This document shows, piece by piece, positions 15,614 to 23,188 of a stretch of 24,416 nucleotides of DNA. The position numbers and the translations under genes were made by a program. Location: assembly GCA_002729295.1 (NCBI GenBank), contig PBTU01000104.1:1-24416 (forward strand). The letters run 5' to 3'. Position 1 is the stretch's first letter, and the number at the start of each line of letters is the position of its first letter. This DNA comes from Verrucomicrobiales bacterium. GTDB taxonomy: Bacteria > Verrucomicrobiota > Verrucomicrobiia > Verrucomicrobiales > Akkermansiaceae. The notes below the pieces were generated by a model. That model searched no databases and was not told the origin of the DNA. It saw nothing but the letters and a program-made list of their open reading frames with translations.

Positions 15614-16789
15614 ATGCTGAATCCAAATCAGGCTCTCAACGACCTCGCTGCCGACGCCCGGAAACGCCTTCAGGACAAGCTGAAGGTTGAGGCCAGCCTC
15701 GTTGCTGCGGCTCCCGGACGGGTCAACCTCATCGGCGAGCATATTGATTACTGTGACGGCTTTGTCCTACCCCTGGCCATTGAGCGCTACGTCGTCTTCG
15801 CGGCCCGTCCAAACGACACCCATATCGCTCGCATCGCAACCGAAGGACAAGAAACCGTCGAGATTGACCTCTCCACAGAGCAGGCGATCTCCGACGTAAA
15901 ATGGTCCAACTACCTCCGCGGCGTCATCAAAGGATTTCAGGACCTCAACTACCGCATTCCAGGATTTGATGCCTGCATCGTCTCGTCAGTTCCCCTTGGC
16001 GCCGGACTCTCGTCCTCCGCCGCCTTGGAATGTTCTTTCGCCACTCTCCTCGAAGGTCTCGTCGACACCGTCCTCGCAACCCGCGACAAAGCCCTCCTTG
16101 CCCAAAAAGCCGAGCACGACTTTGCCAAAGTCCCCTGCGGCATCATGGACCAATTTGCCTCGGCCTACGGGAAGGAGAACCACCTCATCCTTATCGATTG
16201 CCGCTCGGGAAATTCGGAGCTCGTTCCCTTCTCTGATCCCAGCCTCTCAATCGTCGTCGCCAACAGTAATGTCTCCCATGACCTCTCCGATGGAGGCTAC
16301 GCCACTCGCCGCAAAGCCACCGAAGATGCCCTTGCCATGATCGGAAAGAAGAGCTGGCGTGATGTCACCATGGACGATGTTCTTATTCACGAAAAGGAAA
16401 TGGGCAACGTCATGTTCCGCCGTTCCCGGCACGTCGTCAGTGAAATCGCGCGCACCATCGAGGCTGTAGAAAGCTTTAAGAGCAATGACTTTTCTAAAAT
16501 CGGTCCTCTCATGGCCGGCTCCCACCGCTCCCTTAATCATGACTTCGAAGTCTCCTGTGACGAACTCGACCTCATGGTAGAGATTGCAAACGAAATCGGC
16601 TTCGAAGGCGGCGTCCTCGGCGCCCGCATGACTGGCGGAGGCTTTGGGGGCTCCACCGTTACCCTCTGCCGCACTCAAGACGCCTCGAAAATCGCCGAGA
16701 CTCTGCACCAGCGCTACCTCGAAAAAACCGGCATCACGCCGCTCATCTTCGCCACTCGTCCTGCTCAGGGGGCTCACCTTCTCTCGTAA
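15614..16789 (+). CDS. galK: Galactokinase
   Basis: GalK phosphorylates galactose to galactose-1-phosphate at the entry of the Leloir pathway. The 391-residue GHMP kinase has the galactokinase signature GRVNLIGEHIDY (35-46), the ATP-binding VPLGAGLSSSAALE (about 125-138), CGIMDQFAS with the catalytic Asp, and the C-terminal GGGFGGS motif near 338-344. In the signature the more usual EHTDYN is EHIDYC, a mild change seen in some families, so activity on another hexose cannot be fully excluded. The frame extends upstream to 15476, through the terminator and the promoter, so the ATG at 15614 (MLNPNQALND) is the sensible start. It lies next to the sodium symporter. galT and galE are not in the window. 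Confidence 0.94.
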   Translation: MLNPNQALNDLAADARKRLQDKLKVEASLVAAAPGRVNLIGEHIDYCDGFVLPLAIERYVVFAARPNDTHIARIATEGQETVEIDLSTEQAISDVKWSNYLRGVIKGFQDLNYRIPGFDACIVSSVPLGAGLSSSAALECSFATLLEGLVDTVLATRDKALLAQKAEHDFAKVPCGIMDQFASAYGKENHLILIDCRSGNSELVPFSDPSLSIVVANSNVSHDLSDGGYATRRKATEDALAMIGKKSWRDVTMDDVLIHEKEMGNVMFRRSRHVVSEIARTIEAVESFKSNDFSKIGPLMAGSHRSLNHDFEVSCDELDLMVEIANEIGFEGGVLGARMTGGGFGGSTVTLCRTQDASKIAETLHQRYLEKTGITPLIFATRPAQGAHLLS

Positions 16790-16937
16790 AAGGTCCCAGC
16801 GGAGCCAACTATCGACGCCCAGGGCAACGGGAGTTTACGACCACCGCTCTGGGCTACGCAAGGTCGCCCCCTTGGGACTCGAAATCAGACATCCCAAAAC
16901 CGAAATATTCACCGCCTTTTCAGCGTAGTCGGCAGGA
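16790..16937. repeat. Possible intergenic repeat with inverted GCCCAG/CTGGGC arms
   Basis: The spacer between galK and the SGNH hydrolase gene contains GCCCAG (16817-16822) and CTGGGC (16849-16854) around a 26-base loop, and a CAACGGGAGTTTACGACCACCG core. It has no T-run and no credible gene. It resembles the palindromic intergenic elements common in PVC genomes, but only a genome comparison can show that. Confidence 0.35.
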
Positions 16938-17585
16938 ATGAAATATCTTTCCCTGTTCCTCATTCTCCTCACGCCTCTCTCCGCCGATCCCGCAAAGTGG
17001 AAAAAGGACATAGCGAAGTTTGAGGCAACTGACAAAAAGAGCCCGCCACCCAAAGGAGCCTATCTCTTTATCGGATCATCGAGCGCCCGCATGTGGGATC
17101 TTAAAAAATCCTTCCCTGAGTATACTACCATCAACCGCGGTTTTGGAGGCTCTGAACTGGAAGACTCCCTCTTCTACGCCGACCGCATCCTCATCCCCTG
17201 CCAGCCCAAGGTCGTTTTTCTCTACGCCGGCGACAATGACATCAACAACGGCAAGACCGCCGAGATCGTCACCGCCGACTTTCAAAAATTTGTCGCCAAA
17301 GTTCACAAGGCACTCCCAAAAACCGACATCGTCTTTGTCCCCATTAAGCCCAGTCTCAAGCGGTGGAATCTCTGGCCAAAAATGAACAAGGCAAATCAGG
17401 CCATAAAGAAAATCACCAAGGCTAACCCCAAGCTTCACTACCTCCCCATTCCCCCCACCATGCTCGGCAGAGACGGCAAGCCGATGAATGATCTCTTTGT
17501 TAAAGACGGCCTCCACTTGAGCGCGAAAGGTTATCACCTCTGGTCAAAGCATGTTCATCAATGGATCCACGATCAGAAATCGTAG
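16938..17585 (+). CDS. Secreted SGNH/GDSL-type hydrolase
   Basis: A 215-residue protein with a signal peptide (MKYLSLFLILLTPLSA) and the four SGNH blocks. Block I is FIGSSSARMW with likely nucleophile Ser48; block II is INRGFGGSELEDS; block III is YAGDNDIN with Asn100; block V is KDGLHLSAKGY with Asp190 and His193. This is the acyl-hydrolase fold that removes acetyl or other ester groups, often from polysaccharides. The substrate is not known; a carbohydrate esterase role is inferred from export and the nearby sugar genes. It follows galK after 148 bases, which hold a possible repeat, so it may have its own promoter. AGGA directly abuts the ATG, too close to be a normal ribosome site. Confidence 0.9.
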   Translation: MKYLSLFLILLTPLSADPAKWKKDIAKFEATDKKSPPPKGAYLFIGSSSARMWDLKKSFPEYTTINRGFGGSELEDSLFYADRILIPCQPKVVFLYAGDNDINNGKTAEIVTADFQKFVAKVHKALPKTDIVFVPIKPSLKRWNLWPKMNKANQAIKKITKANPKLHYLPIPPTMLGRDGKPMNDLFVKDGLHLSAKGYHLWSKHVHQWIHDQKS

Positions 17586-17835
17586 GCTGATCCAACACCA
17601 AAGGCGTCACGCCTTTCAGCCCAGGGTTGGCAGTGCCTACCCCGGGGGTTACCGCCAATAAAACCTCCCCAACACCACGATGTTGCGCTCTCACTATCTA
17701 TGGGCCTTACAACAATGGGCACAAGCCCTCTGGGCTTAAAATTCATCCGGACGAGAGTCCCACGGTAGCCTCCGTTTCACTTTGGTAACCCTAGTCCAGA
17801 TGACAGAACGCCGCTGGCGTTAAAACTCATGCCCC
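17586..17835. repeat. Probable dispersed PVC-type intergenic repeat
   Basis: The stretch between the SGNH gene and the rpsA terminator has no gene but is rich in palindromes: AAAGGCGT-C-ACGCCTTT (17600-17616, perfect 8-base arms), CCCAGGGTTGGCA / TGCCTACCCCGGG (17620-17646, 11 of 13 pairs with a single central base), and AACGCC-GCT-GGCGTT near 17807-17821. A GGCTTAAAATTCATC-like half repeat occurs twice, near 17735 and near 17816. The composition resembles high-copy intergenic elements that I associate with Verrucomicrobiota and Planctomycetes; copy number in this genome cannot be seen here. Confidence 0.5.
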
Positions 17836-17837
17836 AC

Positions 17838-17870
17838 AAAAAAGCCGCTCCGGTTTCCCGAAGCGGCTTT
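17838..17870 (-). terminator. Intrinsic terminator of rpsA
   Basis: On the minus strand AAAGCCGCTTCGG-GAAA-CCGGAGCGGCTTT forms a 13-pair stem (one T-G) with a GNRA-type GAAA loop and ends in six T, 26 bases after the rpsA stop. It is the clearest terminator in the window. Confidence 0.9.
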
Positions 17871-17895
17871 GAAGGTTTTTGCTAGCCCGCGAGGA

Positions 17896-19611
17896 TTAGT
17901 CCTCGGAAGGACTCCACTCCTCGGACTCGTCTTCGGTCGTAGCAAGGTTGAACGCTTGCTCCAGACCAACGAGGTCGCTGGATGGACGAAGGGTCTCGAA
18001 GGACTGGCTCTCTTTCTCGAGCTGGTCTTCGGTGTAAGCAACTGCCTTGATGGAGAGACCGATACGGCGCTCGATCTTGTCGACCTTAATCACACGGGCT
18101 TCCACTTCCTCGGACACCTTGAGGATGTCCTTGACGCGCTCCACGTGCTCTTCGCTAAGCTGGGAGATGTGGATGAGTCCGTCGATGTCGCCGTCGAGGC
18201 TGACGAAGGCTCCGAAGGAAGCGATCTTGGCAACCGTTCCAGTGACCTTGTCGCCGACCTTGAACTTGGAGTCGATATCGGACCATGGATCGTTGTCAAG
18301 CTGCTTGATACCGAGGGAAACACGCTGGTTCTCCTTGTCGATGGAAAGCACAACCGCTTCGACTTCCTCGCCCTTCTTGAGCATTTCGGAAGGATGGTTG
18401 ATCTTGCGGGTCCAGGAAAGGTCGGACACGTGGATCATTCCGTCGATGCCTTCCTCGAGGCCTACGAATGCACCGTAAGCAGTCAGGTTGCGCACCTCGC
18501 CCTTGATCTCCTTACCAATCGGGTAACGGGCTTCGATCTCGGACCATGGATTCTCTTCGAGTTGGCGAACGCCAAGGGAGATTTTTTGCTCCTCGGTGCT
18601 AATTCCCAGCACAACCGCGGTGATCTCCTGATCGAGTTCAAGCACATCGCTGGGGCGCGTGATACGCTTGACCCAGGAAAGCTCGGAAACGTGAACGAGA
18701 CCTTCGACACCTTTTTCGATTTCGATGAAGGCACCGTATGGAAGAAGCTTGGTGACTTTTCCGGAAACCTCAGAACCCATTGGGAAGCGGGCTTCGATGT
18801 CCTGCCATGGGTTGTCTGTCATCTGCTTGAGACCAAGTGAGACGCGCTCTTTCTCACGGTCGACTTCGAGGATCTGAACCTCGAGAGTCTGGCCGATGCG
18901 AAGCATCTCAGAAGGATGGGAAATACGGCCCCAGCTCATATCGGTGATATGAAGGAGTCCGTCCATACCCTGAAGGTCGACGAATGCACCAAAGTCGGTG
19001 ATGTTCTTAACCTGCCCTTCAACCTTGTCACTGACGGTAACAGTCTGGAGGAACCTCTGGCGAAGCTCGGCACGCTCGGCCTCGATCACTTCGCGGCGGG
19101 AGATGACGAGATTCTTGCGGTCGTCGTTCACTTTAACGATTTTGAATTCGTAGATGTTGCCCACATACTCTTGCAGGTCGCGAGGAGGAATGATGTCGAC
19201 CTGTGAACCGGGGAGGAATGCCTCGACTCCGACGTTTACGATCAGGCCACCTTTGACAGCGCCTTTGACTTTTCCTTTCACGAGTCCACCGTCCTCGTAA
19301 ACTTTCATGATCATTTCCCAGTTCTGCTTGTGAGCAGCCTTCTCTTTAGAGAGGACGATAAGTCCTTCATCATCTTCGAGGCGCTCAAGGAGAACTTCAA
19401 CTTCATCACCGACTTCGATATCTTCATCTTCGAATTCGGAGACTGGGATGGCGCCCTCCGATTTGTATCCAATATCGACAACGACGACTTGAGGGCGGAT
19501 ATCAAGAATCGTGCCGTTGACAATCGATCCTTCTTTGAATTCACGGAAGTGCTCGTCAATGAGAGCGATAAGCTCTGCATTCGAGGACTCCGCTACTGCG
19601 GTTTCACTCAT
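17896..19611 (-). CDS. rpsA: 30S ribosomal protein S1
   Basis: S1 binds mRNA leaders and helps the 30S subunit start translation, especially on structured or Shine-Dalgarno-poor messages. The 571-residue protein has six S1 RNA-binding domains in tandem at roughly 28-98, 113-180, 196-266, 282-353, 368-440 and 455-525. The last four carry the standard GAFV/GAFI strand and the L/I-H-V/I-S/T turn (for example DGLLHITDMSW, EGLVHVSELSW, DGMIHVSDLSW). The two N-terminal domains are more divergent, as in E. coli S1, where they dock to the ribosome. It is close to the usual length of about 560 residues. A short acidic tail (DESEEWSPSED) closes the protein. No Shine-Dalgarno sequence precedes its own ATG. 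tRNA-Arg lies 157 bases upstream on the same strand. Confidence 0.96.
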   Translation of the reverse strand: MSETAVAESSNAELIALIDEHFREFKEGSIVNGTILDIRPQVVVVDIGYKSEGAIPVSEFEDEDIEVGDEVEVLLERLEDDEGLIVLSKEKAAHKQNWEMIMKVYEDGGLVKGKVKGAVKGGLIVNVGVEAFLPGSQVDIIPPRDLQEYVGNIYEFKIVKVNDDRKNLVISRREVIEAERAELRQRFLQTVTVSDKVEGQVKNITDFGAFVDLQGMDGLLHITDMSWGRISHPSEMLRIGQTLEVQILEVDREKERVSLGLKQMTDNPWQDIEARFPMGSEVSGKVTKLLPYGAFIEIEKGVEGLVHVSELSWVKRITRPSDVLELDQEITAVVLGISTEEQKISLGVRQLEENPWSEIEARYPIGKEIKGEVRNLTAYGAFVGLEEGIDGMIHVSDLSWTRKINHPSEMLKKGEEVEAVVLSIDKENQRVSLGIKQLDNDPWSDIDSKFKVGDKVTGTVAKIASFGAFVSLDGDIDGLIHISQLSEEHVERVKDILKVSEEVEARVIKVDKIERRIGLSIKAVAYTEDQLEKESQSFETLRPSSDLVGLEQAFNLATTEDESEEWSPSED

Positions 19612-19768
19612 AACTGTATGGTTAGGGTTTGGTTAGTTTGGTTTATCGTCCAGCCGACAGGTGCCCCACTGGAAAGAAACGAGCAATGCGGGGCGCTGAC
19701 CTGCTTGTTTCGCCGCTCATAAGGCACCCCCCCCTTTTCAAGCCCGCTGCGAGCAAAAGAAAGGCGGG

Positions 19769-19845
<77 letters not shown>

Positions 19846-19862
19846 TTTATTCGCGGAGCGGC

Positions 19863-19890
19863 AAAATAAGGATCAGTGCCACGCTGTCAA
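19863..19890 (-). promoter_or_regulatory. Sigma-70-type promoter of tRNA-Arg
   Basis: On the minus strand a perfect TTGACA (19885-19890) is followed after 16 bases by TATTTT (19863-19868, four of six matches). The predicted start near 19856 lies about 11 bases upstream of the mature tRNA end. The tRNA-Leu promoter has the same -35 box. Confidence 0.6.
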
Positions 19891-19929
19891 GGATTTGAGG
19901 CCTTTTTTCGGTCTTTTTTTAAGAAAACT

Positions 19930-19959
19930 AAAGCGATTCGGCCTCAACCGAATCGCTTT
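19930..19959. terminator. Perfect 12-base-pair hairpin, probably a terminator
   Basis: Arms AAAGCGATTCGG and CCGAATCGCTTT pair at all 12 positions around loop CCTCAA. On the minus strand it is followed by AGTTTTCTT, on the plus strand by A-rich sequence. It lies just upstream of the tRNA-Arg promoter and may block minus-strand read-through into it. Confidence 0.6.
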
Positions 19960-20019
19960 AAAAATTAAATTAGCTCTGTTGCGCTCAATTTCATCCTCGT
20001 CGCCGTCTGAGCTGTAATC

Positions 20020-20333
20020 CAGTCAGACTGAGACCGAGCAGGCCGAGGAAACGAACCATCCTCATCACCCACGGCACGGACACCATGTCCGAAACCGGCG
20101 AGGCCCTTGAAAGCATTCAGGGAAAAACCATCGTTTTAACCGGAGCGCTGGCGCCCGCACGCTTTCGCGGAACAGATGCGGTCTTTAACATCGGATGCGC
20201 AACGAGAGCGGCCCAATCACTTCCGCCCGGCGTTTACCTCGCCATGAACTGCCACATCTTCCCCGTCGGCAAGGTCCGCAAAAACTGTGAGGTACGTTGT
20301 TTCGGATGGATCGAATCATCGACTTCAACATGA
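20020..20333 (+). pseudogene. Decayed short-type asparaginase fragment
   Basis: From 20058 the frame reads ILITHGTDTMSETGEALESI and continues through GKTIVLTGALAPARFRGTD, AVFNIGCATRAAQSLPPGVY and AMNCHIFPVGKVRKN to TGA at 20331-20333. This matches the C-terminal half of the roughly 160-residue asparaginase-like proteins, including the THGTDT active-site block. The N-terminal half with the TGGTI block and its nucleophile Thr is absent. Just upstream, another frame reads TETEQAEETN, which looks like the residues before ILITHGTDT and suggests a frameshift near 20057. At the end, where the family has KNRExGRF, this has KNCEVRCF, consistent with point decay. An ATG at 20085 could start an 82-residue product, but it would lack the active site. 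I infer a relic, not an active enzyme. Confidence 0.75.
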
Positions 20334-20387
20334 AGCGCGCTTCCTCCGCTCCGAAATTAGTTCCACTCATGGAATCACGTCAAATTC

Positions 20388-21389
20388 TCACGGCTTCAGA
20401 AGAATCTTCAGCAAACCCTCTTTTCCATCGCGAGAACGCTGAAAATAATCCGCACCTTCCTCCAGTGGAGCAATCGCTGAGATGAGCGACCTCACCTGAA
20501 TCTCTCCGCTGGCAATAGCATTCAAGGCGTCGGTGCACTCCCCCGCTGCGGCACAGGATCCGAGGAGAGAAATCTCGCGGGTCACAACCCATTGCAGAGC
20601 AAGAGGAACTTCGGCGACGACATTCCCCACGAGACCAACACGTCCTCCCTTACGAACGGCTTTGACGGCTTTCTCCAGGGTAGGAGCAGCGCCGACGACT
20701 TCCATCGCAATATCAAATTCCGCTCCGCAATCTTCCGTTCCCAGAAAGGAGGCGGTCGCGCCCAGGCCCATCGCCAGATCAAGACGTTTCTGGTCCATAT
20801 CAACGGCAACGATCTCAGAACAGCCGGCTCGCTTGAGAGCCTGCACAACGAGCAGACCAATCAACCCTGTTCCCACGACAAGCGCGCGTTCGCCGGATTG
20901 GGCTTTCACGATATTCACCGCATGCAAGGCCACAGCAAGAGGCTCGGTGAAGGCCGCTTCCTCGAAACTCAGCCCCTCGGGAATACTTTCGAGGATATGC
21001 GCCGGGACAATGACCCATTCGGCAAAAGCTCCGTCGCGCTTGAATTCGTCACAGGACACCCCCATGACCTGCCGTTCCTCGCAAAGATTCGTTTCCCCTT
21101 TTTCGCAATGCCCGCAATGGCCACAGTAGACCATGGAATCAAACGACACGCGGTCATCGACATTCCAACTATCGACGCCTTCGCCCAGCTCTTCGATCAC
21201 GCCACTCGCCTCGTGCCCCATAATCATGGGCGGAATGCGGCGACCGCTGCTATTATCCATCCCATGGACATCGCTGCCGCAAATTCCGCAGCACGCCACT
21301 TTGATGAGGACCTCGCCAGCTAGCGGCGAGGGCTTGGGCTTTTCGGAAATGGCAAACTCGGAAGGCGCAGTCAGTTCGAGAACTTTCAT
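20388..21389 (-). CDS. Zinc-dependent alcohol/polyol dehydrogenase (MDR family)
   Basis: A 333-residue medium-chain dehydrogenase that oxidises a secondary alcohol or polyol with NAD(P). The catalytic zinc site is Cys37 in CGICGSDVHG with His59-Glu60 in MGHEASGVI and a later Glu in AAFTEPLAVALHAV. The structural zinc loop has Cys89, Cys92, Cys95 and Cys103 in YCGHCGHCEKGETNLC. The Rossmann loop is VVGTGLIGLL, and VAVDMDQKRLDLA after it provides the acidic residue that suggests NAD rather than NADP. The order is like that of threonine dehydrogenase, sorbitol dehydrogenase and galactitol-1-phosphate dehydrogenase; which one cannot be decided. It lies between the asparaginase relic and Sua5, 181 bases from the latter and separated from it by a terminator, so it is probably its own transcript. 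Confidence 0.92.
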   Translation of the reverse strand: MKVLELTAPSEFAISEKPKPSPLAGEVLIKVACCGICGSDVHGMDNSSGRRIPPMIMGHEASGVIEELGEGVDSWNVDDRVSFDSMVYCGHCGHCEKGETNLCEERQVMGVSCDEFKRDGAFAEWVIVPAHILESIPEGLSFEEAAFTEPLAVALHAVNIVKAQSGERALVVGTGLIGLLVVQALKRAGCSEIVAVDMDQKRLDLAMGLGATASFLGTEDCGAEFDIAMEVVGAAPTLEKAVKAVRKGGRVGLVGNVVAEVPLALQWVVTREISLLGSCAAAGECTDALNAIASGEIQVRSLISAIAPLEEGADYFQRSRDGKEGLLKILLKP

Positions 21390-21532
21390 ACGTTAGATGT
21401 GACGGCTATTTGCACTGCAGGCAAATCCTAACCGCCGGATTGACGTCATTTTCATCTATAGAGAGCTTTGGCGGCCCCATGACCGTGGGCGGGAGCATTG
21501 CTTTTGGTGCACTGGAGGTGTTTCCCAAATAG

Positions 21533-21556
21533 AAAAACCAAAAGCGAGGCTTTCGG
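21533..21556 (-). terminator. Intrinsic terminator of the Sua5 gene
   Basis: On the minus strand CCGAAAGC-CTC-GCTTTTGG (eight pairs, one G-T) is followed by five T, beginning 14 bases after the stop of the Sua5 gene. Confidence 0.75.
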
Positions 21557-21570
21557 CTACTCTCTTGGGG

Positions 21571-22596
21571 TCATTTTCCCGAACCCACACTTGCACGGCG
21601 CAGGCGATCATTGATCGCCACCCCGATTCCGGTCTCACTCACCGCTTCTGCCACGATGACATCCACCCCTGAAGCATCGAGCGCGCGGAGGCAGTAAAAC
21701 AATCTCACCGCGCCTTCCGCCAATTTCCCTTTCCCCGGACTCATCATTTCAATGGCATCCCAATCATATGTATCGACAAGTGAGGCATTTCCCTCGCCAC
21801 GATAGCTAAGTAAACCATAGCTCTTCCCCTCCTCTGGCTTGAAGGCTACTTTCTTATCCATGAAGATCATCGGGGTTGTCGGCGCGTAGTGGCTTTCGAT
21901 TTGTCCCGGCGACTCGATGTGATCCGCCTTGGTCTTCTTGGGCTTCACCACTTTGGCAAACTTACGCAAGTCCTCCTTGGGAATCGGCCCCGGGCGCATC
22001 ATTCGCAGAACCAGCCCTTTCTCCTCCATCGCCGGTGCGACAATCGTACTCTCCACCCCGTCACGACAGGCCCCGCCATCGATCACAAGAGGAATTTTCC
22101 CGCCGAGCTCCTCAATCACGGCCTGTGCCGAGGTTGGGCTGATCCGCCCGAAGCGATTCGCGCTCGGCGCCGCGACCGGCATTTGTCGGGAAACTCCTCG
22201 CATCACCTCATGCGCACTGATCCGCACCGCCACGGTATCGAGCCCGCTGGTCACAATATCCGGCACCTCCGGCCGTTTCGGCAAGACCAAAGTCAAGGGT
22301 CCCGGCCAGTATGCCTCAATGAGCTCATCAACCAATTCATCCAAATCCTCGGGCACCATTGCCACTTTTTCCAAGTCGCGTTTGTGGCCGATATGCACGA
22401 TCAGCGGATCAAAGCTGGGACGTTCCTTAATCTCGAATACCTTGGCCACGGCCTCGGCATTGAAAGCATCTGCCGCAAGCCCGTAAACGGTCTCCGTAGG
22501 CAATGCTACGACTTCTCCCTGCTCCAAAAGGGCGATTGCTTCATCGACGGTTTCACGCCAATCTTCAAAATCTGCGACGACTAATTTCGTGTGCAC
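21571..22596 (-). CDS. L-threonylcarbamoyladenylate synthase, long Sua5 type
   Basis: This enzyme makes threonylcarbamoyl-AMP from threonine, bicarbonate and ATP, the donor for t6A37 in tRNAs that read ANN codons. The 341-residue protein has a YrdC domain in residues about 15-200 with PTETVYGLAADAF (33-45), the KERPSFDPLIVHI segment (57-69), and VAAPSANRFGRISPTSAQ. The extra C-terminal Sua5 domain from about 235 shows that it is the long form rather than TsaC. A linker with SPGQIESHYAPTTPM, typical of Sua5, joins the two. The start ATG (CAT at 22594-22596) diverges from aroK over a 64-base spacer. Together with the tRNAs and QueG it gives a tRNA-related setting, but no operon is implied. A terminator follows. 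Confidence 0.94.
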   Translation of the reverse strand: MHTKLVVADFEDWRETVDEAIALLEQGEVVALPTETVYGLAADAFNAEAVAKVFEIKERPSFDPLIVHIGHKRDLEKVAMVPEDLDELVDELIEAYWPGPLTLVLPKRPEVPDIVTSGLDTVAVRISAHEVMRGVSRQMPVAAPSANRFGRISPTSAQAVIEELGGKIPLVIDGGACRDGVESTIVAPAMEEKGLVLRMMRPGPIPKEDLRKFAKVVKPKKTKADHIESPGQIESHYAPTTPMIFMDKKVAFKPEEGKSYGLLSYRGEGNASLVDTYDWDAIEMMSPGKGKLAEGAVRLFYCLRALDASGVDVIVAEAVSETGIGVAINDRLRRASVGSGK

Positions 22597-22660
22597 GGCG
22601 GATCTTTAACAAATACAGCTTCATGAATCGAATTAAGAAGCTAGACTTTTCACCATCAGC

Positions 22661-23188
22661 ATGACGAAGAATATCATCCTCGTAGGTTTCATGGGAACAG
22701 GCAAGTCCACCATCGGGCGCAGCCTGTCCCAAATCTTGAGCTATCCCGTCATCGATACCGACCAGTTGATCGAGAAACAGCAGGGACGCAGCATTCCGAA
22801 AATCTTCGAAGAAGCCGGCGAGGATGCTTTTCGCGACATGGAAACCGCCCTTCTCCGATCTCTTCTCAATCAATCCGGACACATCATTTCCACCGGCGGC
22901 GGCATCATCGTCCGCGAGGAAAACCGCCAACTCTTGCGAAAAATGGGCTACGTCATCTGGCTCGTCGCCAGCCCCGAGGAAATTCACAACCGAACCTCCC
23001 GCAACAACAGCCGTCCTCTTCTCAGTAACAAAGACCCCGCCGGGACAATCCGAAAATTACTAGAAACCCGAATCCCACTCTACAAAGAGTGCGCCCACCT
23101 CGCCATTGAGACCAACCAGCTCAACTTCGACGAAATTACCACCGGGATCATCGAATCCGCCCGCTACTACTTCTCCCAACCGGAATGA
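22661..23188 (+). CDS. aroK: Shikimate kinase
   Basis: AroK phosphorylates shikimate at O3 with ATP on the way to chorismate and aromatic amino acids. The 175-residue protein has the P-loop GFMGTGKST (9-17), the substrate- and Mg-binding DTD (32-34), FRDMETALL with the shikimate-binding Arg58, STGGGI with GGG at 79-81, and a lid region SRNNSRPLL. The length is normal. Its start lies on a short 64-base spacer divergent from the Sua5 gene. Its stop overlaps the next start in ATGA (23185-23188), so queG is probably translated by coupling. I cannot separate AroK from AroL from sequence alone. Confidence 0.95.
   Translation: MTKNIILVGFMGTGKSTIGRSLSQILSYPVIDTDQLIEKQQGRSIPKIFEEAGEDAFRDMETALLRSLLNQSGHIISTGGGIIVREENRQLLRKMGYVIWLVASPEEIHNRTSRNNSRPLLSNKDPAGTIRKLLETRIPLYKECAHLAIETNQLNFDEITTGIIESARYYFSQPE

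Noticed and set aside
17869..18840. A 323-residue plus-strand open frame opposite rpsA.
   Set aside because: It lies wholly antisense to the six S1 domains of rpsA, and its acidic, repeated composition mirrors those repeats. It also runs through the rpsA terminator.
20592..21323. A 243-residue plus-strand frame opposite the zinc dehydrogenase.
   Set aside because: Antisense to a gene with all zinc and NAD motifs intact; no family resemblance.
21441..21465. TTGACG and TATAGA in the spacer between the dehydrogenase and Sua5 genes.
   Set aside because: The two boxes are only 11 bases apart and face no plus-strand gene.
21889..22584. A 231-residue plus-strand frame opposite the Sua5 gene.
   Set aside because: Antisense to a complete Sua5 gene; His/Arg-rich shadow.
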